Assembly: GCA_003229995.1 (NCBI GenBank)
Contig: QIGJ01000050.1
Coordinates: 1-6,508 of the forward strand
Reading direction: 5' to 3'
Source of the DNA: Gammaproteobacteria bacterium
GTDB lineage: Bacteria; Pseudomonadota; Gammaproteobacteria; SZUA-152
Length of the DNA stretch: 6,508 bases
Part shown: positions 1-6,049 of the stretch, piece after piece
How positions within the stretch are numbered: the stretch's first letter is position 1
How the letters are laid out: the number at the start of each line of letters is the position of its first letter
Made by a program: the position numbers and the translations under genes
The notes under the pieces: generated by a model
Told to the model about the DNA's origin: nothing
The model's database searches: none
Seen by the model: only the letters and a program-made list of their open reading frames with translations

Positions 1-23
1 TCTATTTCGAGCTTTTGTGATTG

Positions 24-88
24 AGGAACGGGCGAAGACGGGCTGAAGCCGAGATGCTAGAGTGGGAAGTTATTACGTGCCCGTTCCT
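24..88. repeat. Palindromic repeat with GGAACGGGC ends
   Basis: The ends are a perfect 10-bp inverted repeat: AGGAACGGGC at 24-33 and GCCCGTTCCT at 79-88. The interior contains GAAGCCGAGATGC (45-57) and AGTTATT (68-74). Both words recur in the same order in the smaller palindromic element at 6375-6419, so the two look like members of one dispersed family. No ORF of note runs through it. Function is unknown; a transcribed hairpin or a small non-autonomous mobile element are both possible. Confidence 0.6.
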
Positions 89-153
89 AAGAGGGTGGAG
101 CTGGGATATTCATCGATTTTTTTGTTCCACTCTATTCAACACAGAGTAAAATC

Positions 154-185
154 GTAGGGTGAAACAAGCGCAGCGGTTCCACCAT
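154..185. repeat. Short GC-rich palindromic repeat (GTAGGGTG...CCACC type)
   Basis: GGTGAAAC (158-165) pairs with GTTCCACC (176-183) with one mismatch around the core AAGCGCAGCG. From memory, this resembles a palindromic repeat of the form GTAGGGTGGAAnAAGCGCAGCG that is scattered in intergenic regions of many proteobacteria. The family assignment is by recollection; the palindrome itself is visible. Confidence 0.5.
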
Positions 186-191
186 GACCTT

Positions 192-337
192 GCATAAGTA
201 CCTGAACAACATTACTTTAACATTTTCTGGTTTATTTTCTGGTTTATTTTCTGGCCTTCTGCGTTGCTACTACGGTCACATAGCTCACTATGCTCACTTC
301 GCAGCGCCTTGAAGGCCGAAAAATACCCTGTGAAAAT
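192..337. repeat. MITE-like element, copy 1 (right end degraded)
   Basis: Positions 198-337 match 713-840 with five substitutions and one 12-bp insertion (123 of 128 aligned bases identical). The left end GCATAAGTACCTG matches the inverted right end of copy 2, so 192 is probably the true boundary. The right terminal repeat is not recognisable after 337. The core holds a nested hairpin: CTGCG/CGCAG and, at the tip, CATAG-CTCA-CTATG. No transposase is encoded, so it would be a non-autonomous element. A 73-codon minus-strand reading frame crosses it, but that appears to be a by-product of the repeat. Confidence 0.75.
223..254. repeat. 12-bp tandem duplication inside MITE copy 1
   Basis: The unit TTTTCTGGTTTA occurs at 223-234 and 235-246, followed by a partial third unit TTTTCTGG to 254. 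Copy 2 of the element has only one unit at this point, so this is a local duplication, probably by replication slippage. Confidence 0.8.
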
Positions 338-373
338 CATCAAACTCTTGCCTAAAGCATAAAAAATTAGAGA

Positions 374-395
374 TGATGTACGTTTATGTACATCA
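374..395. other. Perfect 8-bp inverted repeat (possible operator or hairpin)
   Basis: TGATGTAC (374-381) and TGATGTAC in reverse orientation (GTACATCA, 388-395) flank a 6-nt spacer. The symmetry could be a repressor site or a small stem-loop. No gene starts close downstream except the 42-codon ORF at 551, so its role is unknown. Confidence 0.35.
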
Positions 396-401
396 CAGAA
401 A

Positions 402-434
402 TATGCCAAGAGCGAGATAGTATCGACTGGCATA
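402..434. other. 7-bp inverted repeat with 19-nt spacer
   Basis: TATGCCA (402-408) and TGGCATA (428-434) are perfect inverted repeats. The element lies just after the palindrome at 374-395. It may be the rim of another small repeat element; nothing links it to a gene. Confidence 0.25.
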
Positions 435-550
435 ATAATAAACCGGCTATTTATTCGTCATTTCGCCCCGCCTAAAAGCATCTACTGAGCAGTAATGCAT
501 AATTATTTTAGCAAAATTTCAATCGCTATGGGTATATCAGGAGTACAAAC

Positions 551-679
551 ATGAAAAAGCAATTGACAGATAGAGGTGCGAATTCTGCTTGTTGTAGGTT
601 GGCAATGACCCAAAAGGTGCGAAACTCGTCACGTAACTCAATTTCGGAGAGATTCCTTCCATTGGTCACTGTTGGCTAG
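551..679 (+). CDS. Orphan 42-residue ORF with a good ribosome binding site
   Basis: This ATG is preceded by AGGAG seven bases upstream, which is the best Shine-Dalgarno sequence in the left 900 bp. The product starts MKKQLTDRG, has two adjacent cysteines (14-15) and a run of Ser/Arg/Asn residues, and ends LPLVTVG. It has no membrane segment, signal peptide or domain I recognise. The word GGTGCGAA occurs twice in the DNA, about 41 bp apart. It lies between the two MITE-like copies with no clear promoter. It could be a real small protein or the start of a truncated gene whose remainder was lost when the repeat at 707 inserted. I give it low confidence as a functional gene. Confidence 0.3.
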   Translation: MKKQLTDRGANSACCRLAMTQKVRNSSRNSISERFLPLVTVG

Positions 680-706
680 TTGTGAAATAATGGCGGTCGA
701 ATCGGT

Positions 707-873
707 GTATAGGTACCTGAACAACATTATTTTAACATTTTCTTGTTTATTTTCCGGCCTTCTGCGTTGCTACTACGGTCACATAGTTCACTATGCTCAC
801 TTCGCAGCGCCTTGAGGGCCGAAAAATACCCTGTGAAAATGTTGTTAAAATAATGATGCCCAGGCACTTATGC
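707..873. repeat. MITE-like element, copy 2 (complete)
   Basis: This 167-bp copy keeps both ends. The left end (707-735) and the inverted right end (845-873) match at 23 of 29 positions, with consensus GCATAAGTRCCTG then ATTATTTTAA. Inside are the nested stems GGCC/GGCC (756-759 with 817-820), CTGCG/CGCAG (762-766 with 803-807) and CATAG/CTATG (782-786 with 791-795). I see no target-site duplication. It ends 72 bp before the helicase start, so it lies in that operon's upstream region and could influence its transcription. A link to any particular transposase is not visible here. Confidence 0.75.
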
Positions 874-945
874 TTCCCATCTCCGGTTACCAACAACAGT
901 AAGAGCGTTTCAACAAGTGCCAAAACCGCAAATTGAGAACTGGAT

Positions 946-3645
946 GTGAATTATTTCGATATCGGCCTGTTGCCCTCCGGACATTTACACGGTTTCTCAT
1001 CAGCGGCAGCTAACATAACAGACAATAGAGAACAAATTACCACCATCGAGCAGGCCTTTTCGCGCGGTACAGGCGAGGGACTGTTTTCACTCGCGGCCAT
1101 AAAAAGCAATGCAGACCTCTCCCCGTCGTTACAATACTGGCGCAGTTTTGCCAGCCAGTATCTGAGTGAACGCTGCCTCCTGACCCCGGCAGAACCTCAC
1201 CAACCTGACCCCATCGAGCCTTTCACTGACGGCGAAACCGGCCCCCTCTTACTCAGCGCCCCACCCATGCGCGGAGCCGAATATCTCTCTGCTGAGGTGC
1301 TACAGGATCTCCGCAGCACGCTAGACAACTGGGTCTGTGAGCAAATTCAGACATTCGATGGACTTGACGCTTTTCTTAGCAAGAATGCACCGCACTGGCA
1401 TCAGGTAGGCCGTGTCTGTTTTCATCTGGCAGAAAACAAAAATGACCTCGACTACCCTTTCGCCTTCATGACAACCTATGCTCCCGAGTTGTCGGCACAA
1501 GGTCGCGTCCGTCATCAACCGCTCAGCCGCGCCTTACAGGAATATGCCGGAACAAAAAACAAAAAAGCGTTAATCCGCCTGCTGTCACCCGTGCAGCTCG
1601 CTGCGGAATCCAGCCCCGTGATCAAAAAACTGATTGACTCGGGCGACCTTTATCATCCACTCGCCTGGACACCCGCTGAGGCGTACCAATTCCTCAAGGA
1701 TGCAGCGCTGTACGAGCAATGCGGTGTGGTGGTACGCCTGCCAGATTGGTGGAAAAAACGCAGTCGGCCCCGTATCGGCATCACCATTGGTGACAATAAA
1801 AAGAAAAACTTCAATGCGGATTCGCTGCTGGACTTTAAACTTCAGATTGCCTTGGGCGACGAATCACTCAGCAAGGCTGAACTGAAAAAACTGATGGCGA
1901 CGGAAAACGGCCTGACGTTTATCAAAGGCCAGTGGGTTGAGGTGGATCAGGAGAAACTGAACGAAGCGCTGGCCCATTGGAAAAAGGTGGAAGCCGAGGC
2001 AGGCATGGGCGGTCTCACCTTTGTGGAAGGTATGCGCTTGCTGGCGGGTGCATCCGCCGATCTGGGCCACGACGAAATAGAGGAAAGTCGTGAATGGTCT
2101 TTTGTCCAGCCCGGCAAATGGCTCTCTTCACAACTGGAGGATTTGCGCTCACCCGCGCAAATGAAAGCAGCCGATCCGGGCAAGGCGCTCAAAGCATCAC
2201 TCCGCCCTTATCAGCAGGAGGGTGTCAACTGGTTGAGATTACTCTCCCGGCTTGGTTTGGGAGCCTGTCTCGCCGATGACATGGGGCTGGGGAAAACCAT
2301 GCAGATCATCGCCTTGCTGCTGGTCGAGAAAAAACGCCTCAGTAAACACCCTGCCTTGCTGGTGCTTCCCGCTTCCCTACTCACCAACTGGCAAACCGAG
2401 CTGGCGCGTTTTGCGCCTTCGCTACGCTGCCTGTTTTTACACAGCTCTCAATTCAACAAAACATTCAATAAAAAAGCACTGGCAGCCATGGCCGATGATC
2501 CCGCTGCCCTGCACAATATCGATCTCGTTTTGACCACCTATGGCACATTGATGCGCCAGGAATGGCTGCAACAAAAAAGCTGGCAACTACTGGTGCTGGA
2601 TGAAGCTCAGGCGATCAAAAATCCGTCTTCCCGACAAACCAAAGCCGTCAAACAAATCAAGGCTGCGTCACGCATCGCACTCACCGGAACGCCCATAGAA
2701 AACCGTCTTTCAGACCTCTGGTCACTGTTCGATTTTCTCAACCCCGGTCTGCTGGGCTCGGCCAAACGCTTCAAGGGGTTTGTGAAATCACTTGCCGACC
2801 GCGAACACGACCAATATGCACCATTGCGTAATCTGGTCAGCCCCTACATCCTGCGTCGGATGAAAACAGACCGTTCCATTATCAGTGACCTGCCGGAAAA
2901 AACCGAACTTTCCGCCTACTGCGGCCTGAGCAAAATTCAGGCAGCACACTACCAGCGCACCGTCACCGAACTGGCAAATGCCATTGAAAACCTGGAGGGC
3001 ATGAAACGGCGTGGCCTTATCCTTGCCAGCCTGATGCGCTTCAAACAAATCTGTAACCATCCCTCGCAACTACTGGGCGATGGTGAATATAATCCCAAAC
3101 AAAGCGGAAAATTTCAGCGTCTGGCATCGCTTTGTGAAGAAATCGCCTCGCGCCAGGAAAAGCTGCTGGTGTTTACCCAGTTCCGTGAAATGACCGCGCC
3201 ACTGGCCGATTTTCTGGCACAGCAATTTGGCCAGCCTGGCCTGATCCTGCACGGCGGCACCCCGATCAAACAACGGCAAAAACGAGTCGAGCGTTTTCAG
3301 GACGAAGCTGGGCCACCGTTTTTTGTGCTCTCTCTCAAAGCAGGCGGCACTGGCCTTAACCTGACACAAGCATCGCACGTCATCCACTTTGATCGCTGGT
3401 GGAACCCGGCCGTGGAAAACCAAGCCACGGATCGCGCCTTTCGTATCGGCCAGAAGAAAAATGTACTGGTGCACAAATTCGTCTGTCAGGGAACCATAGA
3501 AGAAAAGATAGATGCGATGATCACTGAAAAAACTACCCTCGCCACGGACATTCTGGAAGGGGGTACCGAGACACTGCTGACCGAAATGAACAATGAGGCA
3601 CTGATCGATCTGGTTTCACTCGACATTGAGAAAAGTCAGGTTTGA
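946..3645 (+). CDS. SNF2-family DEAD/DEAH-box helicase (bacterial SNF2/YwqA type)
   Basis: This is an 899-residue Swi2/Snf2-type ATPase, expected to translocate on double-stranded DNA and remodel protein-DNA complexes in the cytoplasm rather than unwind strands. The N-terminal half ends in the bacterial SNF2-associated domain (DUF3670-like), beginning near WWKKRSRPRIGI (268-279). The ATPase core follows: motif I GLGKT (447-451), motif II DEAQ (552-555), motif III LTGTP (579-583), the ILRRMKTD segment (635-642), LLVFTQF (740-746), motif V GGTGLNL (800-806) and motif VI QATDRAFRIGQ (826-836). All key residues are present and the length is normal for the family. The start is GTG; an in-frame stop at 934-936 leaves no earlier ATG, and a weak GAGAA lies six bases upstream. 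It is followed 25 bp later by the SWIM protein, its usual partner (compare YwqA/YwqB). The cellular task is unproven; DNA repair or recombination is a guess. Confidence 0.95.
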   Translation: MNYFDIGLLPSGHLHGFSSAAANITDNREQITTIEQAFSRGTGEGLFSLAAIKSNADLSPSLQYWRSFASQYLSERCLLTPAEPHQPDPIEPFTDGETGPLLLSAPPMRGAEYLSAEVLQDLRSTLDNWVCEQIQTFDGLDAFLSKNAPHWHQVGRVCFHLAENKNDLDYPFAFMTTYAPELSAQGRVRHQPLSRALQEYAGTKNKKALIRLLSPVQLAAESSPVIKKLIDSGDLYHPLAWTPAEAYQFLKDAALYEQCGVVVRLPDWWKKRSRPRIGITIGDNKKKNFNADSLLDFKLQIALGDESLSKAELKKLMATENGLTFIKGQWVEVDQEKLNEALAHWKKVEAEAGMGGLTFVEGMRLLAGASADLGHDEIEESREWSFVQPGKWLSSQLEDLRSPAQMKAADPGKALKASLRPYQQEGVNWLRLLSRLGLGACLADDMGLGKTMQIIALLLVEKKRLSKHPALLVLPASLLTNWQTELARFAPSLRCLFLHSSQFNKTFNKKALAAMADDPAALHNIDLVLTTYGTLMRQEWLQQKSWQLLVLDEAQAIKNPSSRQTKAVKQIKAASRIALTGTPIENRLSDLWSLFDFLNPGLLGSAKRFKGFVKSLADREHDQYAPLRNLVSPYILRRMKTDRSIISDLPEKTELSAYCGLSKIQAAHYQRTVTELANAIENLEGMKRRGLILASLMRFKQICNHPSQLLGDGEYNPKQSGKFQRLASLCEEIASRQEKLLVFTQFREMTAPLADFLAQQFGQPGLILHGGTPIKQRQKRVERFQDEAGPPFFVLSLKAGGTGLNLTQASHVIHFDRWWNPAVENQATDRAFRIGQKKNVLVHKFVCQGTIEEKIDAMITEKTTLATDILEGGTETLLTEMNNEALIDLVSLDIEKSQV

Positions 3646-3670
3646 TCTAATGCAAAAAGGAGAAAAATAG

Positions 3671-4807
3671 ATGGCTTATGGTGGTTATGGTAAATGGCCC
3701 AAATATGTATCGGCGGCACAGCGGCGTGCCAAGGCCGAAAAAGAGATGCAAAAACTGGGCAAAAAAGGGGTGAAGGTTGAGCCCATAAAAACCGAAGGAC
3801 GCAAGATCGCGCGCACATTCTGGGGCAAGGCGTGGTGTGATCATCTGGAGAAATTCAGCGATTACGAAAACCGCCTGCCACGCGGACGCACCTATGTTCG
3901 CAACGGCTCGGTGTGTCACCTTGAGATATCAGAAGGCAATATCGAAGCCATCGTCAGTGGCTCGGAACTCTACAGCGTCACCATTGATATCACCCCATTG
4001 TCGGCAAAGAAATGGAAAAAAGTTCGTGAGCAGTGTGCCGGGCAGGTCGGTTCCATGCTAGAACTGTTGCAGGGACGTTTCTCTGATAACGTCATGGAAA
4101 TTGTCACCGACCCGGAGAGCGGGCTCTTTCCTCAACCGCACGAGATAAAGCTTGATTGCGACTGCCCTGACTGGGCCGATATGTGCAAACATATTGCCGC
4201 TGTCCTTTATGGTGTGGGTGCCAGACTGGATCACCAGCCTGAACTGCTTTTTCTGCTACGCAATGTCGATCAAGAAGCCCTGATCACCGCAGAACTGGAT
4301 ATTACATCAGCAACAACAGGAAAAGGAAAACGGCGACTGGCAACAGCAGACCTTTCCAGCCTGTTTGATGTCGAGATGGACGAACCCGTCAAACCACGCC
4401 GCAAAAAACGGACAGTGGCGGTAAAGAAAAAAACGATCGTAAAGAAAAAAACTATTAAACATAAAAAGGTGAGGATAAAAATGAAGAAAAAAGCAATCAA
4501 AAAAACAGTCAAAAAGGCGATTAAAAAAGCAATTAAAAAGACTATTAAAAAGTCTATTAAAAAGAAAAGTGCAATCAAGAAGAAACAGACATTTACACCC
4601 ACAGCGGCAGCCGTCCGCCGCCTACGCAAACAGTTTGAAATGAACAGCTCACAATTTGCCAAGTTAGTCGGCGTAAGCTCACCAACGGTCAGTAGCTGGG
4701 AAAATGGCAGTGGTAAACTCACCCTCCGCCAACACACCCTGGAAGCACTGACCCTGGCGGCCAAACTGACACCACAGCAGGCCAGAAAAAAACTGAACAA
4801 GAATTGA
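3671..4807 (+). CDS. SWIM zinc finger protein with H1-like lysine tail and XRE helix-turn-helix
   Basis: This 378-residue protein has three parts. Residues 1-235 are a YwqB-like SWIM family body (FWGKAWCDHLE, LPRGRTYVRNGSV) with a complete CxCx6CxH zinc finger: C163, C165, C172, H174 in CDCPDWADMCKH. Residues 241-306 are almost all Lys, Ile, Thr, Ala and Val, with repeated KKAI/KKTI tetrads resembling bacterial histone-H1-like tails. Residues 307-378 form an XRE-like DNA-binding domain; SSQFAKLVGVSSPTVSSWE (326-344) gives the helix-turn-helix. AGGAG eight bases before the ATG is a strong ribosome binding site. It is cotranscribed with the SNF2 ATPase and probably supplies DNA or protein targeting to it. 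The SWIM family normally lacks the XRE part, so this looks like a fusion; the internal start at 4481 supports that. Family and motifs are clear; the DNA target and biological role are not. Confidence 0.92.
   Translation: MAYGGYGKWPKYVSAAQRRAKAEKEMQKLGKKGVKVEPIKTEGRKIARTFWGKAWCDHLEKFSDYENRLPRGRTYVRNGSVCHLEISEGNIEAIVSGSELYSVTIDITPLSAKKWKKVREQCAGQVGSMLELLQGRFSDNVMEIVTDPESGLFPQPHEIKLDCDCPDWADMCKHIAAVLYGVGARLDHQPELLFLLRNVDQEALITAELDITSATTGKGKRRLATADLSSLFDVEMDEPVKPRRKKRTVAVKKKTIVKKKTIKHKKVRIKMKKKAIKKTVKKAIKKAIKKTIKKSIKKKSAIKKKQTFTPTAAAVRRLRKQFEMNSSQFAKLVGVSSPTVSSWENGSGKLTLRQHTLEALTLAAKLTPQQARKKLNKN
4466..4480 (+). promoter_or_regulatory. Internal Shine-Dalgarno sequence before codon 271 of the SWIM gene
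   Basis: AAGGTGAGG lies seven bases before an in-frame ATG at 4481. It is as strong as the binding site of the full-length gene, although it lies inside the coding region, where it is read as Lys-Val-Arg. The surrounding adenine-rich sequence would leave it unstructured. Confidence 0.5.
4481..4807 (+). CDS. Possible internal-start product: 108-residue H1-like/XRE protein
   Basis: Translation from the ATG at codon 271 of the SWIM gene would give a 108-residue basic protein. It starts MKKKAIKKTVKK, carries KKxI tetrads, and ends with the complete XRE domain. Proteins with this exact plan, a lysine-rich tail followed by a FTPTAAAVRRLRK-type helix-turn-helix, exist from memory as separate genes in proteobacteria. 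It could be an alternative product made along with the full-length protein, or only a relic of a gene fusion. It shares its frame and stop with the longer gene, so only the ribosome binding site and the domain boundary support it. Confidence 0.35.
   Translation: MKKKAIKKTVKKAIKKAIKKTIKKSIKKKSAIKKKQTFTPTAAAVRRLRKQFEMNSSQFAKLVGVSSPTVSSWENGSGKLTLRQHTLEALTLAAKLTPQQARKKLNKN
4494..4570 (+). repeat. 12-nt coding repeat encoding KKxI tetrads
   Basis: Units of the form AAAAAGNNNATT recur in frame, giving KKTV, KKAI, KKAI, KKTI and KKSI in succession. Since each unit is a whole number of codons, gain or loss of units by slippage would lengthen or shorten the basic tail without breaking the frame. The long minus-strand hydrophobic reading frame opposite it (4270-4800) is its complement and not a gene. 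Confidence 0.75.
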
Positions 4808-4911
4808 TATCATGCCAATAAGGAATGGCTCAGCATGTGTTTCAGGGGCTTATTATCCATGTTCCGGATAAATAGTTAGAATGAGCGATAATTAGCACGA
4901 AAAGTGCGAAT

Positions 4912-4935
4912 GCCAATCACTATTGGCTGTTTTTT
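4912..4935 (+). terminator. Rho-independent terminator of the SNF2/SWIM operon
   Basis: GCCAAT (4912-4917), loop CACT, ATTGGC (4922-4927), then TG and six T's to 4935. It lies about 105 bp beyond the SWIM gene stop. The 6-bp stem is short but the T run is good. Confidence 0.6.
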
Positions 4936-4941
4936 ACTCGA

Positions 4942-4966
4942 TCACCCGCTAATAGCGGGTGACTTT
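4942..4966 (+). terminator. Second stem-loop, possible back-up terminator
   Basis: TCACCCGCT (4942-4950) pairs perfectly with AGCGGGTGA (4954-4962) around the loop AAT and is followed by CTTTT. The stem is strong but the T tract is short. The reverse strand has no T tract, so it would not work well in the other direction. It could equally be a remnant of a REP-type palindrome. Confidence 0.45.
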
Positions 4967-5084
4967 TCCACGACACTGAAACACATACTGAACCTAATTA
5001 ATTGTGACAACGAAATCACTAGGCTACAAGCAATATACGCTGTCATGAGAAAGCTTTTACATACAATTCATGGAATGCTGATAA

Positions 5085-5213
5085 ATGTCACGTCCACTGC
5101 GTTTGGAGTATGTGGATGCACTATATCACGCAACATCATGTGGCGACCGGCGGGATGATATTTATGAGTCGGATTCAGATCGTCAGGCATTTTTGGTGTT
5201 GTTGTCGGCATAA
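5085..5213 (+). pseudogene. N-terminal fragment of a REP-associated (RAYT, IS200-like) transposase
   Basis: The 42-codon ORF reads MSRPLRLEYVDALYHATSCG, then DRRDDIYESDSDRQAFLVLL, and stops. This is the characteristic start of RAYT/Y1 transposases (PLRIEYxGALYHVTSRGN..., then IF or IY, DDxDRxxFL). The rest of the family, including the HUH metal-binding motif and the catalytic tyrosine, is missing. The similarity ends around 5200-5207, exactly where sequence related to the effector remnant at 6236-6283 begins on the other strand. The fragment is therefore cut by a rearrangement, not just by a point mutation. The arginine usual in the SRG motif is cysteine here. There is no close ribosome binding site. 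No function is expected. Confidence 0.75.
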
Positions 5214-5326
5214 TGATCGCTGATTTCAGTGAAAAGGCTGACATTGTCGGGCACTCGTAAAAAAGCCTCTTTCTGGACAATCGGGTTGAGGGTGAAAAAG
5301 TGCAAGACTTGAATCCATGCATATTC
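5183..5326 (-). pseudogene. Fossil copy of the effector-like protein segment (EISDHYAD family)
   Basis: On the minus strand an open stretch without a start codon reads EYAWIQVLHF at one end and VPDNVSLFTEISDHYADN near the other, ending at TGA 5185-5183. The intact-frame relative at 6050-6397 reads SPGNVNLINEISDHYADY. At DNA level 5204-5251 and 6236-6283 match at 39 of 48 bases. It follows the TAA of the small membrane protein in the same frame, with no intergenic space. Both ends are abrupt: its downstream part has been replaced by the RAYT fragment. It is a relic, not a gene; its last few codons (after YAD) may already belong to the transposase side of the junction. Confidence 0.65.
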
Positions 5327-5524
5327 TTATTTCCACAACTCATAACGTATAAATCCAATCGTAGTTAGTAATATCAGCAATGCCAGATTGGGTACAAAAA
5401 AATAAAGAAAATACTTTGATACTTTGCAATACCATACAGGTGCCAGTTTATAAGCATTTTCTACCCCCCTTTTTTTCCCTTTGGCGGGAAAAGCCAGTGC
5501 TGTCATAAACATTCCTGTCCTCAT
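5327..5524 (-). pseudogene. C-terminal half of a small two-helix membrane protein
   Basis: The frame starts with ATG at 5524 and gives 65 residues: MRTGMFMTALAFPAKGKKRG, an AYKLAPVWYCKVSKY stretch, a hydrophobic helix (about residues 39-59) and the end GFIRYELWK. There is no ribosome binding site before this ATG, which overlaps the previous stop as ATGA. Reading the same frame further upstream gives GFPFGY directly before the MRTG, and this makes a smooth continuation of the N-terminal half at 5521-5724. I therefore read the two ORFs as one protein of about 131 residues broken by a one-base loss near 5540-5545. From memory, full-length proteins with this pattern sit beside LysM- or T6SS-type effectors; an immunity role is only a guess. 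Translational coupling of two true genes is the alternative. Confidence 0.55.
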
Positions 5525-5724
5525 GTAACCAAAAGGAAAACCGGTAACATGGCAATTTCGCCAACGTTGAAATAAGGTTCTTTAAAATAGGCTTTCAGCA
5601 CATCTCTGGGTATTAAAATGTGCATAACAAAAATAAACACCAGACTTAACATGAGGCCGAACAACGTCGCTAAAACACCTACATCAAGCATTCTATCAAA
5701 TAAAGTCATGTTGTTTATTGACAT
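5521..5724 (-). pseudogene. N-terminal half of the same small membrane protein
   Basis: The frame gives 67 residues: MSINNMTLFDRMLDVG, a hydrophobic helix (about residues 14-37, ending MHILIP), then KAYFKEPYFNVGEIAMLP, after which the reading drifts to VFLLVT and stops. Its start overlaps the stop of the upstream effector-like ORF by 10 bp, so the two were probably cotranscribed and coupled. An AGGA lies only one base before ATG 5724, too close for a normal site; a second ATG at 5709 is possible. Together with the downstream half it would be a protein with two membrane helices and a conserved YFKxPYF central motif. Confidence 0.55.
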
Positions 5725-6035
5725 ATCCTGTTGACACCCGTGCCTTCGACAAAATCAATTTCTCCATGTCGATCATACATATTCCGCACAAATTTCCCTG
5801 CCAAATAACTCGCCGCTACGCTACCCACCGCCAGCACAATCGCGGTTCCCCAGCCAATGGGGTTAGAGATCAAAAATATAGAAATACCGTAGCCTAAACC
5901 AGCCCCCACACCTGTGCTGGTAATGGCCTCCACAAAAATCTCATTTTTCTCCTTGCTATCGGCGGTATTGGCTATTTGCAGGCAGGCAGCGGTTAATCCA
6001 ACCCCCGCGAGGACAATACCGCCATGTTTGCCCAT
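5715..6035 (-). pseudogene. C-terminal hydrophobic part of an effector-like protein
   Basis: The ORF gives 106 residues. It has two glycine/alanine-rich hydrophobic segments, around GIVLAGVGLTAACLQIANTA (6-25) and LISNPIGWGTAIVLAVGSVA (55-74), then a C-terminal tail MYDRHGEIDFVEGTGVNRIC. The style resembles the C-termini of LysM/PAAR-linked or other membrane-active effectors of proteobacteria; this is from memory and the precise family is not established. The ATG at 6035 has no ribosome binding site. The frame is open well upstream of it, giving LLFDKHTSHNVIRIARAIPV and then THITQQAHRLKHLGA-like sequence before the Met. It is therefore the downstream half of a larger protein, joined to 6050-6397 by one base missing at the T run 6144-6148. 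Confidence 0.6.
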
Positions 6036-6049
6036 CGCGCCCAGGTGTT

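Noticed and set aside
212..433. 73-codon minus-strand ORF
   Set aside because: It runs through MITE copy 1 and the palindrome beyond it; its C-terminal half is simply the translated repeat, and it has no plausible ribosome binding site.
154..434. CRISPR array
   Set aside because: The repeats here are palindromic, of different families and not regularly spaced; no cas-like gene is present.
497..520. Possible third MITE terminal fragment (GCATAATTATTTTAGCAAAA)
   Set aside because: It resembles the inverted right end of copy 2 for about 24 bp, but the sequence is AT-rich and the similarity stops there, so chance is a fair explanation.
4270..4800. 176-codon minus-strand ORF with very hydrophobic repeats (FLIAFLIAFL)
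   Set aside because: It is the complement of the lysine-rich KKxI region of a well-supported gene; AAA/ATT-rich codons read backwards give Phe/Leu/Ile, which only mimics a membrane protein.
4904..5158. 84-codon plus-strand ORF
   Set aside because: It spans both terminator-like hairpins and overlaps the transposase fragment in another frame; no recognisable protein features.
192..5213. Idea that the RAYT fragment mobilised the MITE-like copies
   Set aside because: RAYT enzymes act on short REP palindromes; these elements have long terminal inverted repeats of a different type, and the transposase here is only a stump.
5068..5358. 96-codon minus-strand ORF
   Set aside because: The recognisable proteins in this stretch are the transposase fragment on the plus strand and the effector fossil in another minus-strand frame; this frame shows no family features.
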